Source of the DNA: Lineus longissimus
Taxonomy: Eukaryota > Nemertea > Pilidiophora > Heteronemertea > Lineidae
Length of the DNA stretch: 64,000 bases
Reading direction: 5' to 3'
Assembly (NCBI RefSeq): GCF_910592395.1
Contig: NC_088313.1
Span: 2,544,501 to 2,608,500 of the forward strand
The translations under genes and the position numbers were made by a program. The notes beneath the pieces are model-generated. The model had not been told where the DNA came from. It made no database searches and saw only the letters and a program-made list of their open reading frames with translations. Shown here piece by piece: positions 36,401-48,235 of this stretch (positions are counted from its first letter, which is position 1; every line of letters starts with the position of its first letter).

Positions 36401-39400
36401 ACACGCTTTACTACCACACAACGATCCACGATTGAGTACTTGTCGAGGTTTCACTCAGGCGAGCTTGGAGATACGGGGAGCTTTAAACATTCCTGATCAC
36501 GCTGGATATGAATTCCAACTTGACTCAGATTCAAGAGACTTATTAAAGGTAAGCCACTCCCCAAATGAATGAGAGTAGAGATAATCCGATGATAAAGATT
36601 TGCCAAAAAAAGTAAAAAAGGCAGTGATCTGTATGTAAAAACGAATGGAACGTGACAAAAACGCAAAGGGTTACGGAAAATTGGTAAGCAGATTCATGTA
36701 CATGTACATGTATTCCGACACCATTCACTGCTCACCGCTCTAATATGTTCCTATATCGGGTGAATATCTCACATTGATATCTTTAAGATAACTTTGTCAA
36801 AAGATTTTTATAAACTCATTAAATTTAAAAGGATTGAAAGGTGGCACGCTTTGGTATGGGCAAGCGCGTGCTGAGCATAAGGGACGTGCTTGGTTGAACT
36901 GGAATGCACTCTTTTCGACATAAGTGGTGTCACTAGCATAAAGCAAGGCTTGTGTCATCGATATGGGTCGATGAATGTCTTGATATAACGGTCGACATTA
37001 AATTCCACCAAGTATTGAGGCACCTTGATCGAAATATCAAAGAATAGCATAGAAATGAAAAATGAATGTCAACTGTCAAATAATGTGCCCAGATCCATAT
37101 ATCATATTGGAAAGTTTGGATGAAATGCATCACCTCTGCCTAGCACGCATTTTGCTATATGGTTCTGAAGGACGCCTATACCTTTGGATATAGCACTTTT
37201 CGCTAACATTTTTGTATCATACAGATGCACTACATGTTTACCATGAATACTTTTGACCAAGCATGTATGACATTAGGTCGACCATCCATTATGAAGTTCG
37301 AGACTAAAAAACTCACGACAAGTATAAACAAACTCACACCTACGATAGTAGATTGCACTGGTATAATGTTCTAACTTATCAAAACCTTCCAAAACAGACA
37401 TTATTCACATCCGAGATAAATTTATAGTCATGTAAATAAAAGAAATGTCAGATTAATGTTCGCCATCAATATCTAAATGATGAAATGAGAAATCAGACAC
37501 AATCGGACATAAACAAAGTGTGTAGAACAATGCATTGCTCCACTTATACGGCGAGTGCAAGGGTGACATCTTGGTCATGATATTAGATGAATATGTTAGA
37601 AATCAATTTCTGCTTAGACTTTGTGCCTTGTATCCATGTTTATTATTTGGAAACATTGACTGCCCATATATCTGCAGAACAAGTAATTTACGATTCTGCC
37701 TGGACCTTCACCGATGGCATTTCCTCAATCGGTGCAACTAATTATGCAAGTAATATTTTATGTATTGTTCTTATAATGTACAATTAAATGTAGGTGCATG
37801 AGTCCTCCTTGGAGCATGATAAACGGTCTTAAAATAAAACAATGATTAAGCATTACAACCTCAAAGAAAAAGGCAAGCCCAATTAAACTCACAATGACAT
37901 ACTTGATGGGGGTTGTACGCCATTCGTGCGCACTGTATACATTGGTTGCACTGAAAAATGGAAATGCAAAATGCCGTATAGTAGTGCAGTTATTCTGCTT
38001 GCAAATTTTAAATTTCCAACAGCAATTTCAAATTACTATCTGGTTCATATGGTAAATCTTCTCAATCCCAATGGACACATTGATTTTCGTTAGGTTAGCT
38101 TATCATTGTTCTATAGGCTTACAAACGGTAGAAATCGCAATCATAAGCTAATTTCGTGCATACACCTGCTTTGAAGGCTAAACGATAGACATACCAGTAT
38201 GATTGGAACATCCCGGGCGAGCTTCAAGCATAAAAAAACGCCAAGCGGTTCAGTTATTCTTTGCACTCACCTGGCCTGCACCCAGAACATGTACAGAACC
38301 ATGGAGGTATTAATAATACCTCCATGACAGAACTAAGTGAACCATTCTTTCTTCAAAGCTTTCCACAGCTGGCTACAGTTTTTGTACGGTTAAAGATAAC
38401 AGCCACTCCTTTGTGGGCCCGGCTCCACTAAAGAGTAGAAATCAGTCATCTTTTATCTGCCTCGGTAACGGAGGGTATCTATCTCTTCTGCCTGTCTTTA
38501 CACGCTTTGAAGTTGGATACTTTTTCACAGACAGTATAGCTCATACTGTATTGCAAGTACATGTGTATTGCCAGAATGTTATGTTTTTACGTGTCTATTT
38601 ATATTGGAGTGTTTCAAGCTCAAATGCAACAACTTGAATATTAAGCCAAGCAATTTGGTCTTCACCCTTTCGATTGTTCACTGTTAACATTTCAATTTAA
38701 AGTGTATTGCAAGTGTCATTAAACAACTCGAGTCACGCAACGTACATCGTATGTGTATAATCACTGTTATATTACTACTGTCTCGGTCGAAGGCGTAACT
38801 TGCTGTGCTCAGACACCAAGACATCTCAAGATAGCAATTCCAATAGTTAAAAACAAGAGCTCCTTGATAGTTAAGCAATATACATTTTAGCATTAAGTGC
38901 AAAGCAAAGTTTATTGTAAATAACGAAGGGAAAACTCGTAAATAAATATATCAATTTTATGGCAGGCCTATATTTCGATCATAATCAGTGTAATGGTAAT
39001 CAAATTGTGAAAAAAACCATTAAGAAGTGCAGAGATCATAATAAAGGCTATTATGATAGTTCTTTTTTTAGGTTTACGCTCGTGGGAATATATGCTTTTG
39101 AGCTAAAAACATTTTTTTCAAAAAGAATGTCATACAATTACGCTTAGCCTGATGAAAGTGCTATCATGAATAAATAACCATGTACAACTTGCCAAACACA
39201 CAAGTGACTTAACTTAATTATGTTTTCCCATTTTCTCTTTCCAGACCGTTTATCATAAATCTTGGGAAATAACGAGAGAATATCAATTCGTGGTTTCAAA
39301 TATGACCACGTTAGAAGAGGACTATCTATGTAATGGACATAGTTGTGAAATAAAATGTACGGACAGGATACGTAATTCAGATCCTCATAGTTTCTTGTGC

Positions 39401-41104
39401 CAATTACGGACTTTAGAATCAAGAATTATTAGTTTTTCAAAAATATTAGTGCGTTCGGTAAGTTGCTTTTTCATCCCAATTTTTTAAATGGCTTGGTACT
39501 TGGCGACGCCATGTGACTGTTGACCTCGTTTGGCCTGACTTATATTAAGTTAAATACATGTAGGTGAAAAAGGCTGCAAGAAGATCACCTTTCTGTACTC
39601 TGAAACTGGCCTCGAGATATTGCTCGTCGACAGGCAACATTCCCCGCTCTCAGAAGCTCTTTCCCTGGTCAGGCAGTCATTGGACGTGTGCATCAAATTC
39701 CTGTTGCAGTTTAGAAATAGTACAATTACGTAGGCGTAGGAGACATATGTCGAGTCACGTACCTATCTCATATAGCCAACTAATATGCAATAAAGTGTCA
39801 TTAACACCCACAATTGCAGCATTTTCTGTCATTCATATTAAACAGTTCTATACTTTCCTGTATAGACCATAGACCAGCATCATCGTGCTTGGTACAGGCG
39901 AGATTTAGATGAATACTCGATTTGAACACTGTCAACCCATCCACTTGAGGGCACTTGCATGCAGGCCAACTGCATTATTCAACTCTAACGAGCACTTTTC
40001 ACCAAAAGCGCAACAAGTATAGATATTTCCAGGGGGTAGATGGCTTTTTGGTAGGGCCATACTGAGCTTCCAACGGTATTGCCCCCGTAGCCACCGCCCT
40101 TGACGCTCGTTACCTGGAAGCTGAGCATTGTCAATACATTGAGGGCCAAGGTGGTAGGGGTGGGAAAAAACCCTTCCTTGTCCCCCCCTCAGAAAATTGG
40201 CCAAAATCTTCATGAGGAGCACGTTTCTTGGAGACACGGAGGTGAATCTGCCCCCCCCCTTTGCTACTGCCCTGAAGTCATGTGCAAAAAAGTGTCACCT
40301 CGTTTACTTTTGAAACCTGGAAATGCTAAGAATACTTATTAGACGATGATGCATTGATGAAAGGTGAACAATAGTGTATTTCAACCAAGCACCGCCTGAG
40401 AGCACGTTTTAAGCGCCAGATCGACGCTCGACATATAAAATTTTCAAGATTTGTTCCTTTCTTTCGGAAGTGTCACAAGTACATACGTTCTTTGAATTCT
40501 GCATGCGTTATTTCTTACGAATTTGTCTAGAGTGTCCGACCATTGAAACGTGTTACATTTTTTCTACTTCATAATTCGATGGCCAAGTTTACGGTAATAA
40601 ACCAGATATATATATATATCGATGAACAGCTAATATAAGGTTCTAGGAAATCATGAAAAAAACCAATGCTGTACGAACTTCTCTTTAAGTTCGAGAGACG
40701 TATAGTATTGCCTAGTGTACTCATCAGGGCATTACTCGAAAGAATATTATAATGCCAAAGAGCAATATTTCCATTAAAAGTGTGCCATCGTTTTCAGTGT
40801 AGGAGCCGCGGTAGATACGAGTGATGCCTCCGTCAGGTAGCCTTCTAATGCATAGTGGAATAATGCATTACCTGATACACCAGGAGAACCAATCTTTTTT
40901 CTCAATAGCTATCTTTTTTTCTATTTTCAGATGAACATGCTTCACTTGTCGCCAAAATCGAATAGGAGGGTTTTTATCACGGGACGGCCTGAGGTGTCGG
41001 AACATACCCGACTAATGTACAATTTCGCAGCGTCATACCAGCTTTATCGACAGGCGGAGGAGATCGAATATGCAATTCAACTCACGCGAAATACCGTCTC
41101 GTAA
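30432..41104 (+). CDS. Candidate secreted four-helix (class I type) cytokine, five exons, 287 aa
   Basis: Seen: joining 30432-30444, 30938-31242, 36390-36548, 39245-39457 and 40931-41104 gives an uninterrupted 287-residue frame. All introns are GT-AG, in phases 1, 0, 0 and 0. Residues 1-25 form a signal peptide (hydrophobic core LSGLVAFLALL, cleavage predicted after TVA). A furin-type RDRR lies at 65-68. Long amphipathic helices are predicted at about 76-110, 160-186, 207-235 and 251-283. Six cysteines occur in the mature chain (107, 124, 188, 193, 197, 211). N-glycosylation sequons are at 100 and 178. Known: EPO, GH, G-CSF and IL-6-type genes have five exons, 1-0-0-0 phases and a tiny first coding exon. 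Inferred: a secreted ligand for a JAK/STAT-type receptor. Alternatives are another helical hormone or an unrelated lineage-specific secreted protein. The gene model is more certain than the family. Confidence 0.7.
30938..31242 (+). CDS. Cytokine-like gene, exon 2 (signal peptide and helix A)
   Basis: The acceptor ATTTTAG ends at 30937 and the donor GTGAGT starts at 31243. The 305 nt complete the signal peptide, then encode a charged pre-region with RDRR (65-68) and helix A (about 76-106, KDYVRRRLDE...YRANDTYNLL). It ends in phase 0, and the next intron is 5,147 bases. Confidence 0.7.
31243..36389 (+). other. Intron 2 of the cytokine-like gene
   Basis: The largest intron. It has an A/T-rich stretch near 32490-32515 and several short frames (for example 35784-36017 and 36038-36327) without matching splice sites in phase. 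I looked for an additional in-phase exon and found none that I could support. No repeat element was recognised. Confidence 0.6.
36390..36548 (+). CDS. Cytokine-like gene, exon 3 (A-B loop)
   Basis: The acceptor CTTTTCAG ends at 36389 and the donor GTAAGC starts at 36549. The 53 codons start with Cys107 and hold Cys124. They are rich in polar residues, Gly and Pro, consistent with the long loop after helix A. In and out phases are both 0. Confidence 0.7.
36549..39244 (+). other. Intron 3 of the cytokine-like gene
   Basis: It contains a perfect 27-bp palindrome at 38300-38326 (13-bp arms around one A). No additional exon or repeat family was recognised. Confidence 0.6.
38300..38326. repeat. 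Perfect 13+1+13 palindrome
   Basis: CATGGAGGTATTA, then A, then the exact reverse complement. It lies inside intron 3 of the cytokine-like gene. No function is evident; a dimeric factor site or short foldback is possible. Confidence 0.9.
39245..39457 (+). CDS. Cytokine-like gene, exon 4 (helices B and C)
   Basis: The acceptor CTTTCCAG ends at 39244 and the donor GTAAGT starts at 39458. The 71 codons comprise helix B (about 160-186), a short cysteine-rich turn (Cys188, 193, 197) with sequon N178-M-T just before it, then the start of helix C with Cys211. In and out phases are both 0. Confidence 0.7.
39458..40930 (+). other. Intron 4 of the cytokine-like gene
   Basis: It contains C/G homopolymer runs around 40175 and 40251-40259 and a short (AT)n tract at about 40607-40619. 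Minor open frames on both strands are unsupported. Confidence 0.55.
40931..41104 (+). CDS. Cytokine-like gene, exon 5 (helix D and stop)
   Basis: The acceptor CTATTTTCAG ends at 40930. The 57 codons and TAA (41102-41104) finish helix C, then encode a basic turn (SPKSNRR) and a long amphipathic helix D at about 251-283 (SEHTRLMYNF...EEIEYAIQLT). The exon has no cysteines. I did not find a canonical AATAAA in the next kilobase, so the 3' end of the transcript is undefined. Confidence 0.68.
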   Translation: MNMLHLSPKSNRRVFITGRPEVSEHTRLMYNFAASYQLYRQAEEIEYAIQLTRNTVS

Positions 41105-43903
41105 CCAAAAAACATTCAGAATCAAAAACCTTCCACTTCATCTGTTCAAGCTTCGTCTCCAGGGGATCTGGACACTTTAAAACTTCGGGTGCTGCACTGG
41201 AAACGAGGTTGTTCTATCGTCTGTTTTCTGAGATATTCAAATGATCTGCTTATGGATCACGTCATCAGTTTGGCGTGATTCGATTGGTGCCTGCGGGTCA
41301 GGTTACTATTTCTGGCTTTGTGTACTCTCCTCACTCAATGCCAAGGATGTCATGGCACGTGTCCAAACATAGCAGATGCTGAAAAATGTGCATTCATGTA
41401 GAGAAAGTGAGTTAAATTAATGATCTTAGTTTGGGAATTTCTAGGAGAGCTGTAATTGGTTATTGCCCTTGAACTAAAGTGTATCTAGTCTTTGAGTGTC
41501 CCTAGTATTACTGGTATTACCCATGGTTTGTACTGACCTAGTCACAGTCAACAGAATACAGACCTAAACGCGTCAAGCTTTCTTCTACCTTTCAATGCAA
41601 TAACATATGCATTTTCATACCTTTCATAAAGAGCATGTTTTCAAATCCAAAGTCACAAAGCTATCTTATTTGTGTTGACAAAAGTTTGTAGGGGGCGTCG
41701 AAATGATGAAAAGTCCAGAGCAAACAGTACTTTCTGGGTCGAGGAATAGAAAACGGTATTATGACTTACAATATTTAGTCTTTGGCAATGAATTTTACTT
41801 GCTTCATATTTCACCACTGGTGCGAAACTTTGCTTTAAAATTTGGAGTCGCCCTTACCACTGCATTCGTATTGCGGTGCATAACAAGTGTTTTAAGTGGT
41901 AAGCGTGATGCCTTGTCATACATGTACATGTAACCAAATACACACCCCATTCACAGATTCACTGCCATGACACCCTTGGAATCTTCCTTTGAGTACCTAG
42001 CCTCTCTGATCTCAAATTGTTGTGATATCATGCGCATCCACTTACTCCTGTTTCGCTCTTTCATATTTTGTGTCGGAAGTATTCAAATACCTCATGTGAT
42101 TTTATTTGTCTTATCATGTTCATATGTATTCTTGTGACCACTGATACGTCGAGTTGAAACGTTGGAATGAAAGTAACGTGACGAGTACGCCGTATCGGCG
42201 GTTCGATGTCTGAAGCTGTTATAGGTAATGCGTGTGAGAAAGTTTTCATTCTATGCATGTGTGCATTATATTAGTATTTATTAATTTATTCGATGTATTT
42301 CACAGCTTCTTTGCATGATGTTGTTTACTTTAGAGGATGTTGCGTCAGTTTTATCACATATATATTATGTGCTCCATTGCACCACAAAATGTATTCACGA
42401 CCGAATGTGTCGTCATGAGAGGTTGAATCTCGTTCTTGGGTTAGTTTCAAATGAAGTCTCGTTGTTGGTTCCGCTGTTTGCACTCTTCTTATTTGTATTC
42501 TTACATTTCTGCCGGAACATATGAGCGATGATAACCAGCTGAAATGATTGCAGCATTCTTTGCTCAAACATGTTCGGCACAAGGTACTAAATCAGTTTCA
42601 CATTCTGTCAGCAGGAACGCCCGCAGGAACATAACTAGACATCAGCTGGAACGTTCGTAAATGCGTTCTAAATGAATAGTAATGGGGGGGGGGGGGGGGG
42701 GGTAACATGTTTAAATGTGTTCCTTATGCCATGTTGCCATATGGAACACCAGGGGGGGGGGGGGGGTTCGGGAGATTACACACCATGCATTTGGTCAAAG
42801 ACCACGTCTCCATTCATCATCAGATTATATTTTTATACTTGTAAATACACATGTGCTGCTAAGCAGACTGCTGACAGTGTTTGAGGCAAAACATGTCTTG
42901 GCTCGGTGCGTCATTTTAGTCATCAAAAGTAAACAAGTGAATTGCTATCTTTCAGGCTTGAGAATGTTTGCCTGAAATGGGCCGAAGCTCAAAACTGGTC
43001 AATCGACCAATATTGTCACCGATCATTCAGATATGACACCAGTATTGTCATAATATTGTTGGCTGTCATTTTAACTGACTGACAATTCTGAGATATGAAC
43101 CTTCTAAATTTCACTTTGCACTAGGCACTAGACTTTGGTACGTTGATGCTTGACCGAGCTTATATGACTGCCAAAACTAAACCACATAATAATGTTCTTT
43201 GTAGGACCGTATTTTGTTTTTTATAAGATATAAAGACATGGCAAGCAACCAAGTTTGTTTAGGAAAGGGCAGAGGTGAATAATTGTCATCATGTGTGTAT
43301 ACCGTGTGACACCTCATCTATCGGCATTTGATAGGCCTATCGCTTGATTCATCCAGTCTTACTTGCCCGATGAGCCGCGTTTCTTATATAGATGACACTA
43401 CTTTCAATCACAACGACTCTAACGATATTCATCTCGATGATACGTCCATGGAAACATGTCGATGTAAAGGAATATCGTACTACCCTCTCCAGTTTACCCT
43501 TTAGTTTAATGAGACACTTCAAAACTGCAGGGAGCCTAAACCTTTTAAGCATTTTGAAAAACCTCACTTGAGGGGGAAAAAGTTCTGTCGTGATATATTC
43601 ATTGTACTTGACAAGGAAAGACCTACAACCTTTAGCGGGAAGAAGATTGCACTCTGACACCTCTTGGCAGTAATGTATACAACTTTAAACAAGCAGTGGC
43701 CGTTTTATCGGTCATTGTAAACCAGATCGGCCTTTTATTTCGGTTGTCGTTTTCTTGGTCCACTACCGACACTTGTGTCAGGTCAAGCAGTTGATCACAT
43801 CACTCATCTGCTCTCTAACCTTTACATACACTGTTTGATCGGTACACGGCCTGCTGTCCAAAAAGGGCAAAAGCAACGGATGCCACTAATGTTGTTGAGG
43901 CCT

Positions 43904-43953
43904 GTGCGCCATGGTTTGTTATCATGGCGCGCCATGACAACAAATCATGGCAC
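43904..43953. repeat. Imperfect 50-bp palindrome
   Basis: Two arms of about 25 bases, centred on ATGGCGCGCCAT, are near reverse complements (GTGCGCCATGGTTTGTTATC against GTGCCATGATTTGTTGTC). It may be a decayed foldback. Confidence 0.75.
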
Positions 43954-46900
43954 TATCTTGCAGTTCGTACTGTACCCCACAAAAGCCAACTCCAGATAGT
44001 TCTGTGTCTATCGGAACTCACTCTGGCAATAGTCTCTTTTATTGGGAGACCACCATCCGCGGATTCACCCAGCCCTTAACACTTTCGTAGTTTTATTTCA
44101 GCTACAGGAACCTCCTTGAACGAATTTATTCTGAAGCTGCGAGTTTTAACGCTCATTGAAAAGTGAGCCTTTACTTCGCGGCCCACTTCGAACAAAAGTG
44201 CGACACACCCCACTCTCCAAATATTTAATAGTCAAATTGGTGAATTATTTGACCTCTGGTATTAAATACCACTGCTTTTCATAAATATTATTCCCGGTGG
44301 AACCCCAACGTTGCGGACGACCAGACTGTATAGCAATCGAAGTTACTGTGATCATGGTTGTTAAGGGAAGGGAAATATTACTTCCATCCTAACCAGAGTG
44401 AATTCCTCTGTACACTGTACTACAGACGAAGTACTTTAAAAAAAAGTAATGTTATTTCAGAACGTACTCTATGCACGCGGCTGCCAGTGCGTGGGTGTTC
44501 GTGGAGACTAGACCCTCTTTCAATAGATTCCCGGTCAACGAGAACCATCATGGAAACTCCGGAAAACTACCATGGACTTAATTGTCATCAGCTCATTAGT
44601 AATCGGCGTCAGTAACATCTGGCTGAAGTTGTGATAGTTTAAAGAGAGAAGCACGAACTGCCAACAGTTATCATATTGATATAACATGCCAATATAACGT
44701 GGAAAAACAGGCATTAAAGGTGCACTTGCCTGTACTATTTCAATGAATGCCCTGTAATTTCAAACTTGTTGTTCTTTGCTCAGTTTTCTCTTTATTTTGT
44801 AAAGTTTGCAAAACTCGTCCTATTTTATCGGTTATCTTTGATGATTTGTTGAAAGTCATGTTTCATTTCAGTAATTTCTGAGAACTAAGTCTGACAAATG
44901 TTTCGTCCGAATGAGATAGTCTCGTTTCATTCCCATGCCTTCATGAATATTTACCTTTTTTATCGGTAATATTCCACTTCCATATAGCCGAATGTTGTGA
45001 GAACAATCGCATTAACCAAAACATGCGTTGGTCGGCAAACTATCTGAAGTCAATTTAGAGTGGAGTAGTGTTTGTGAATGGTCATTAGCATCACTTTTCA
45101 TGATATAATACTATCTGATTGCAAACGAATTTGCCTCAATTTCGACTGGAATTGTCAGCATAACGACATTCCTTCATAAACACTCCTTCTGGTATAATTC
45201 CCCCCATTTTGCTGCCAACCGAACGTTTTTATTTAATGATGGTTCGGTGTGGTAAAAACTTGTGTCTATCGTTCCTTTTCCAAGATTCTTTGATAGTTAT
45301 TGTTAAAACTGCACGGCAATCCACATATCACTGTCAGTTCCAATGCGCACTGGCTCGATGAGCTTGATAATGAAACTAACAACTCTTATTGTTCCTGCCC
45401 CTTTGGGCTTCATCTGGGTGGCTGGAATTGACCTGGCTTCTTTAGAAGGCAGCGTTTGACAAGGTAGCTACCCGAGAAGCAATCTAGATATGTGCCTTGG
45501 GGACACACCTTCATGACCGGACAACATTCTTGGTGAATTATCTGTCATTTCTTTGTAGGCGGCTGCAGGAATCTGGTCGATGACGCTGAAAAGCGCGGGT
45601 GGTAACAAGGGAAAATCTAATAAGCTTTTTTCGTGAAAGATAATCAAGGTTTTCATAATTGGTCAAGAGTCAGGAATGATCAGCAGTTTATAATGTTCAG
45701 TAATTTTTTGTTGTTGAACTCTTCGTGATGACTAAGTTGGCGATCCAAGTGGGACGGGCATGCGGGACAGGTGTGAATGCTTCATCTTCCCTCCCACGTG
45801 GAGGTATGAGATGGGCACATATCAACAAAGCTACATATGGGTTTCGTAGGTCTTTCTTTTATGGCTCTATCGATCGTGATCAGGCGTATTTCACAGCTTC
45901 CGGTTCTCTTGGGAAAACTAGCAGCCCGGGATGGGAGGAAGTGGAAACATCTTGTTGACGACCCATGCTCCACTTGGAGGAATAGGGTACAGTGAAGTGT
46001 CTCAAAACAAAAGAAAATTTGGCAAATCGGGCACTAGCTGGACTCGTTTTTTTTACCTATTCTTCTTTAAAAAACATGTTTATAATATGATGGAAAAAGA
46101 GAACGATACAATTTTCACCTTTCACCTTTCACGTTTGCAGTGTTGCTTTCACTGGCCTCAGTCATGCAGCCATCGATACTAATGAGTGTTCGTGCTTCAT
46201 TCGAATCGGCGGCTGATGACCGACGCTAATAACCACTTAGCTATGACGTCACCCTGTTCGGGTGTGACCTATGTAAATGTTAGTAACTTAAAGAAAGGCA
46301 CGAAGCAGTGTTGTTCGAACGTTCATCAATTTGGTGAAAATATCACACCAAGCACGGGCGCACAGACCTTTCCTACACTTTGTGGGAATTTACGATGTTG
46401 TCATTGTCACTGTCATATATTGTCATAAAGATCAAGAAAACAGTCTTTGGTAAAGCAAGGCTAAACATCTCTCATCTCAGGTTTAGCCTTGAGTTATTAA
46501 AGATGTATTCTTAAGATACATGTATTTAAATACAAAGAAAATGTATTCTTTTTTGTATGTTTTGTACAGGACCTGCATGTAAATATTATCTTTATCATTA
46601 TTTATCTGCTAACTTATTATGACCTGTTGATTTTTAAATTATTCCGAATTGTTCCAAATAATGCATTTCTCGAGCCCAGGTGCAATGGCACGGGGTGACC
46701 AGGTAAAGATGTCAATCAAACATACATGGAAGTTAGGTTCCAGTTCGTTGTGTTGGGAAGTGGTACAATTGTGATCATTGTAATTGTATTAGACTTTGTT
46801 CTAGCGATATCAAACGTATTCTGTGGAATCGTACCAGAGAGAAACCCATTTGTCAATATATCAGCTTGCTTAAAGCTGAACCGTCAATTTTACTCTAAAG

Positions 46901-47232
46901 AAAGGCTGTTAGGTCAGTTGGTGGCGATGAAAGCATAAATTGTTGCATTGAATGGAATGCTACGAGTAATTACCCCGGTATCTAAAATGTTGGGATGGGC
47001 GGCAATTTGAAAGCTTGACATACCATTCAGTTGCTTTGAAAGTTAAGCTATTAACTATAACAAGGTGGGTCGGTCAATGATGTTTCACAAGTATCTCTTT
47101 ATGGTATATTCATTATTCTAGATAAAAATACGGGTTTGATAACCTATTTTCACATTATTTCATGTTCAGTGCCGAGTAAATGTGAATCCAAAAAGTTGTT
47201 GTCAAATATTTCATGAAGAGAGTTGTCCGGCT

Positions 47233-47529
47233 ATGCGAGTTAGCGGGAAGGTGATAAGTATATGCGTGTTATTCATTGTGACCGTAAACTTAGGTAGCCC
47301 TCAGATCAAAGGGGCCGCCCGTCTGTCCGGATGTCTTGCGATGATATCACGTGTTGTGGTGGGATGTTTTGATACTTTATGTGGTCACCTTGTCGTCAAG
47401 ATTAAAATGTTGAGAATTAGAATGATAATAAACGAAATATTAATATTTTATCGCTTTGTCAGCTTTAATTCATTCCATGAGTTTGATTGGTCTTCCATCA
47501 GGAACTGTTCACATCGCGCAGAAAGATGA
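47233..47529 (+). other. Open frame with a signal-peptide-like start, coding status unknown
   Basis: From ATG 47233 the frame reads MRVSGKVISICVLFIVTVNL followed by a Gly/Ser-rich site and cysteines. That looks like a secretory signal. The frame is also interrupted by strings that could act as donors, and no partner exon was found. The tail is A/T-derived and looks non-coding. Recorded only as a possibility. Confidence 0.12.
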
Positions 47530-47640
47530 CAACCACGCTGTGGACATGGCGGTCAGTTTCAGTGCCGTTGCTCAGTTTGTTCTGCGGCTTCGATCGCGCA
47601 TTCGCCAAGACGACTGAATCATTATCTGCTTTATATCAAT

Positions 47641-47702
47641 ATCGTCGTCGTCGTCATGGTCATGGTCATCATCATCATCTTCATCATCATCATCATCATC
47701 AT
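47641..47702. repeat. (CGT)n(CAT)n microsatellite
   Basis: Tandem CGT, GGTCAT and CAT trinucleotides. They produce a poly-histidine tail in one frame, which I regard as an artefact. Confidence 0.85.
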
Positions 47703-47821
47703 GAGCTTTGAAGTTTGGATCTTCAACTTATCAAACACCACACACATGACACAATGTTAGCTGTGCAGTATGGGCGTTCTCACAACAACAAAAAATCGAC
47801 TGGTGTCCCTTGCTTGTTAAC

Positions 47822-47904
47822 GCATCCTGAGGAAATCAGAGGTAATATTCGCTTGTGTGAAGGGCTTGAGAAGCGAACATTAACCCCTGATTTCCTCACG
47901 ATGC
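47822..47904. mobile_element. Short foldback element (family with 58092-58139)
   Basis: The arm 47822-47854 and its inverted partner 47871-47904 match at about 85 percent with one indel, around a 16-base loop. The motif CCTGAGGAAATCAG leads both arms. A single matching arm is found at 58092-58139, so this is a dispersed repeat rather than a unique hairpin. Confidence 0.75.
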
Positions 47905-48235
47905 ATGAAACGTGATCCAATGCGAAAAAGTGAAGTACACGATATCTTTTTACAATTTCAATAATGAGTTTGAAGCGCTGGATGATATTGTTCACATGAT
48001 CTAAAAAGGCATAAATGCGCGGCTAGAACCAAGTGCTATGTTTTAGAACAAGACACAACTGGTAAATCTTGCAACGGCGTACACGACTTGGATTAGGCTG
48101 GTGTGAAGGATGAAACTCCAGCGCATAGCTTGCGGACTGGTCTAGTGCTGCCATCTGAGTTTGGAAAGTAGAACTAGGACTTCGGGTAAAATGAAAAGTA
48201 TCTGTGATATTTTTGTGGGGGACGATCCATTGGTA

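Larger units (their letters stand above)
41105..47821. other. Gene-free stretch
   Basis: The first part is presumably the 3' UTR of the cytokine-like gene. An AU-rich element-like string (ATTTATTAATTTATT) lies at 42276-42290. Two G runs (19 and 15) lie at 42684-42702 and 42752-42766, and an imperfect palindrome at 43904-43953. Open frames at 43349-43660 (minus) and 47182-47529 (plus) are unassigned. Confidence 0.4.
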
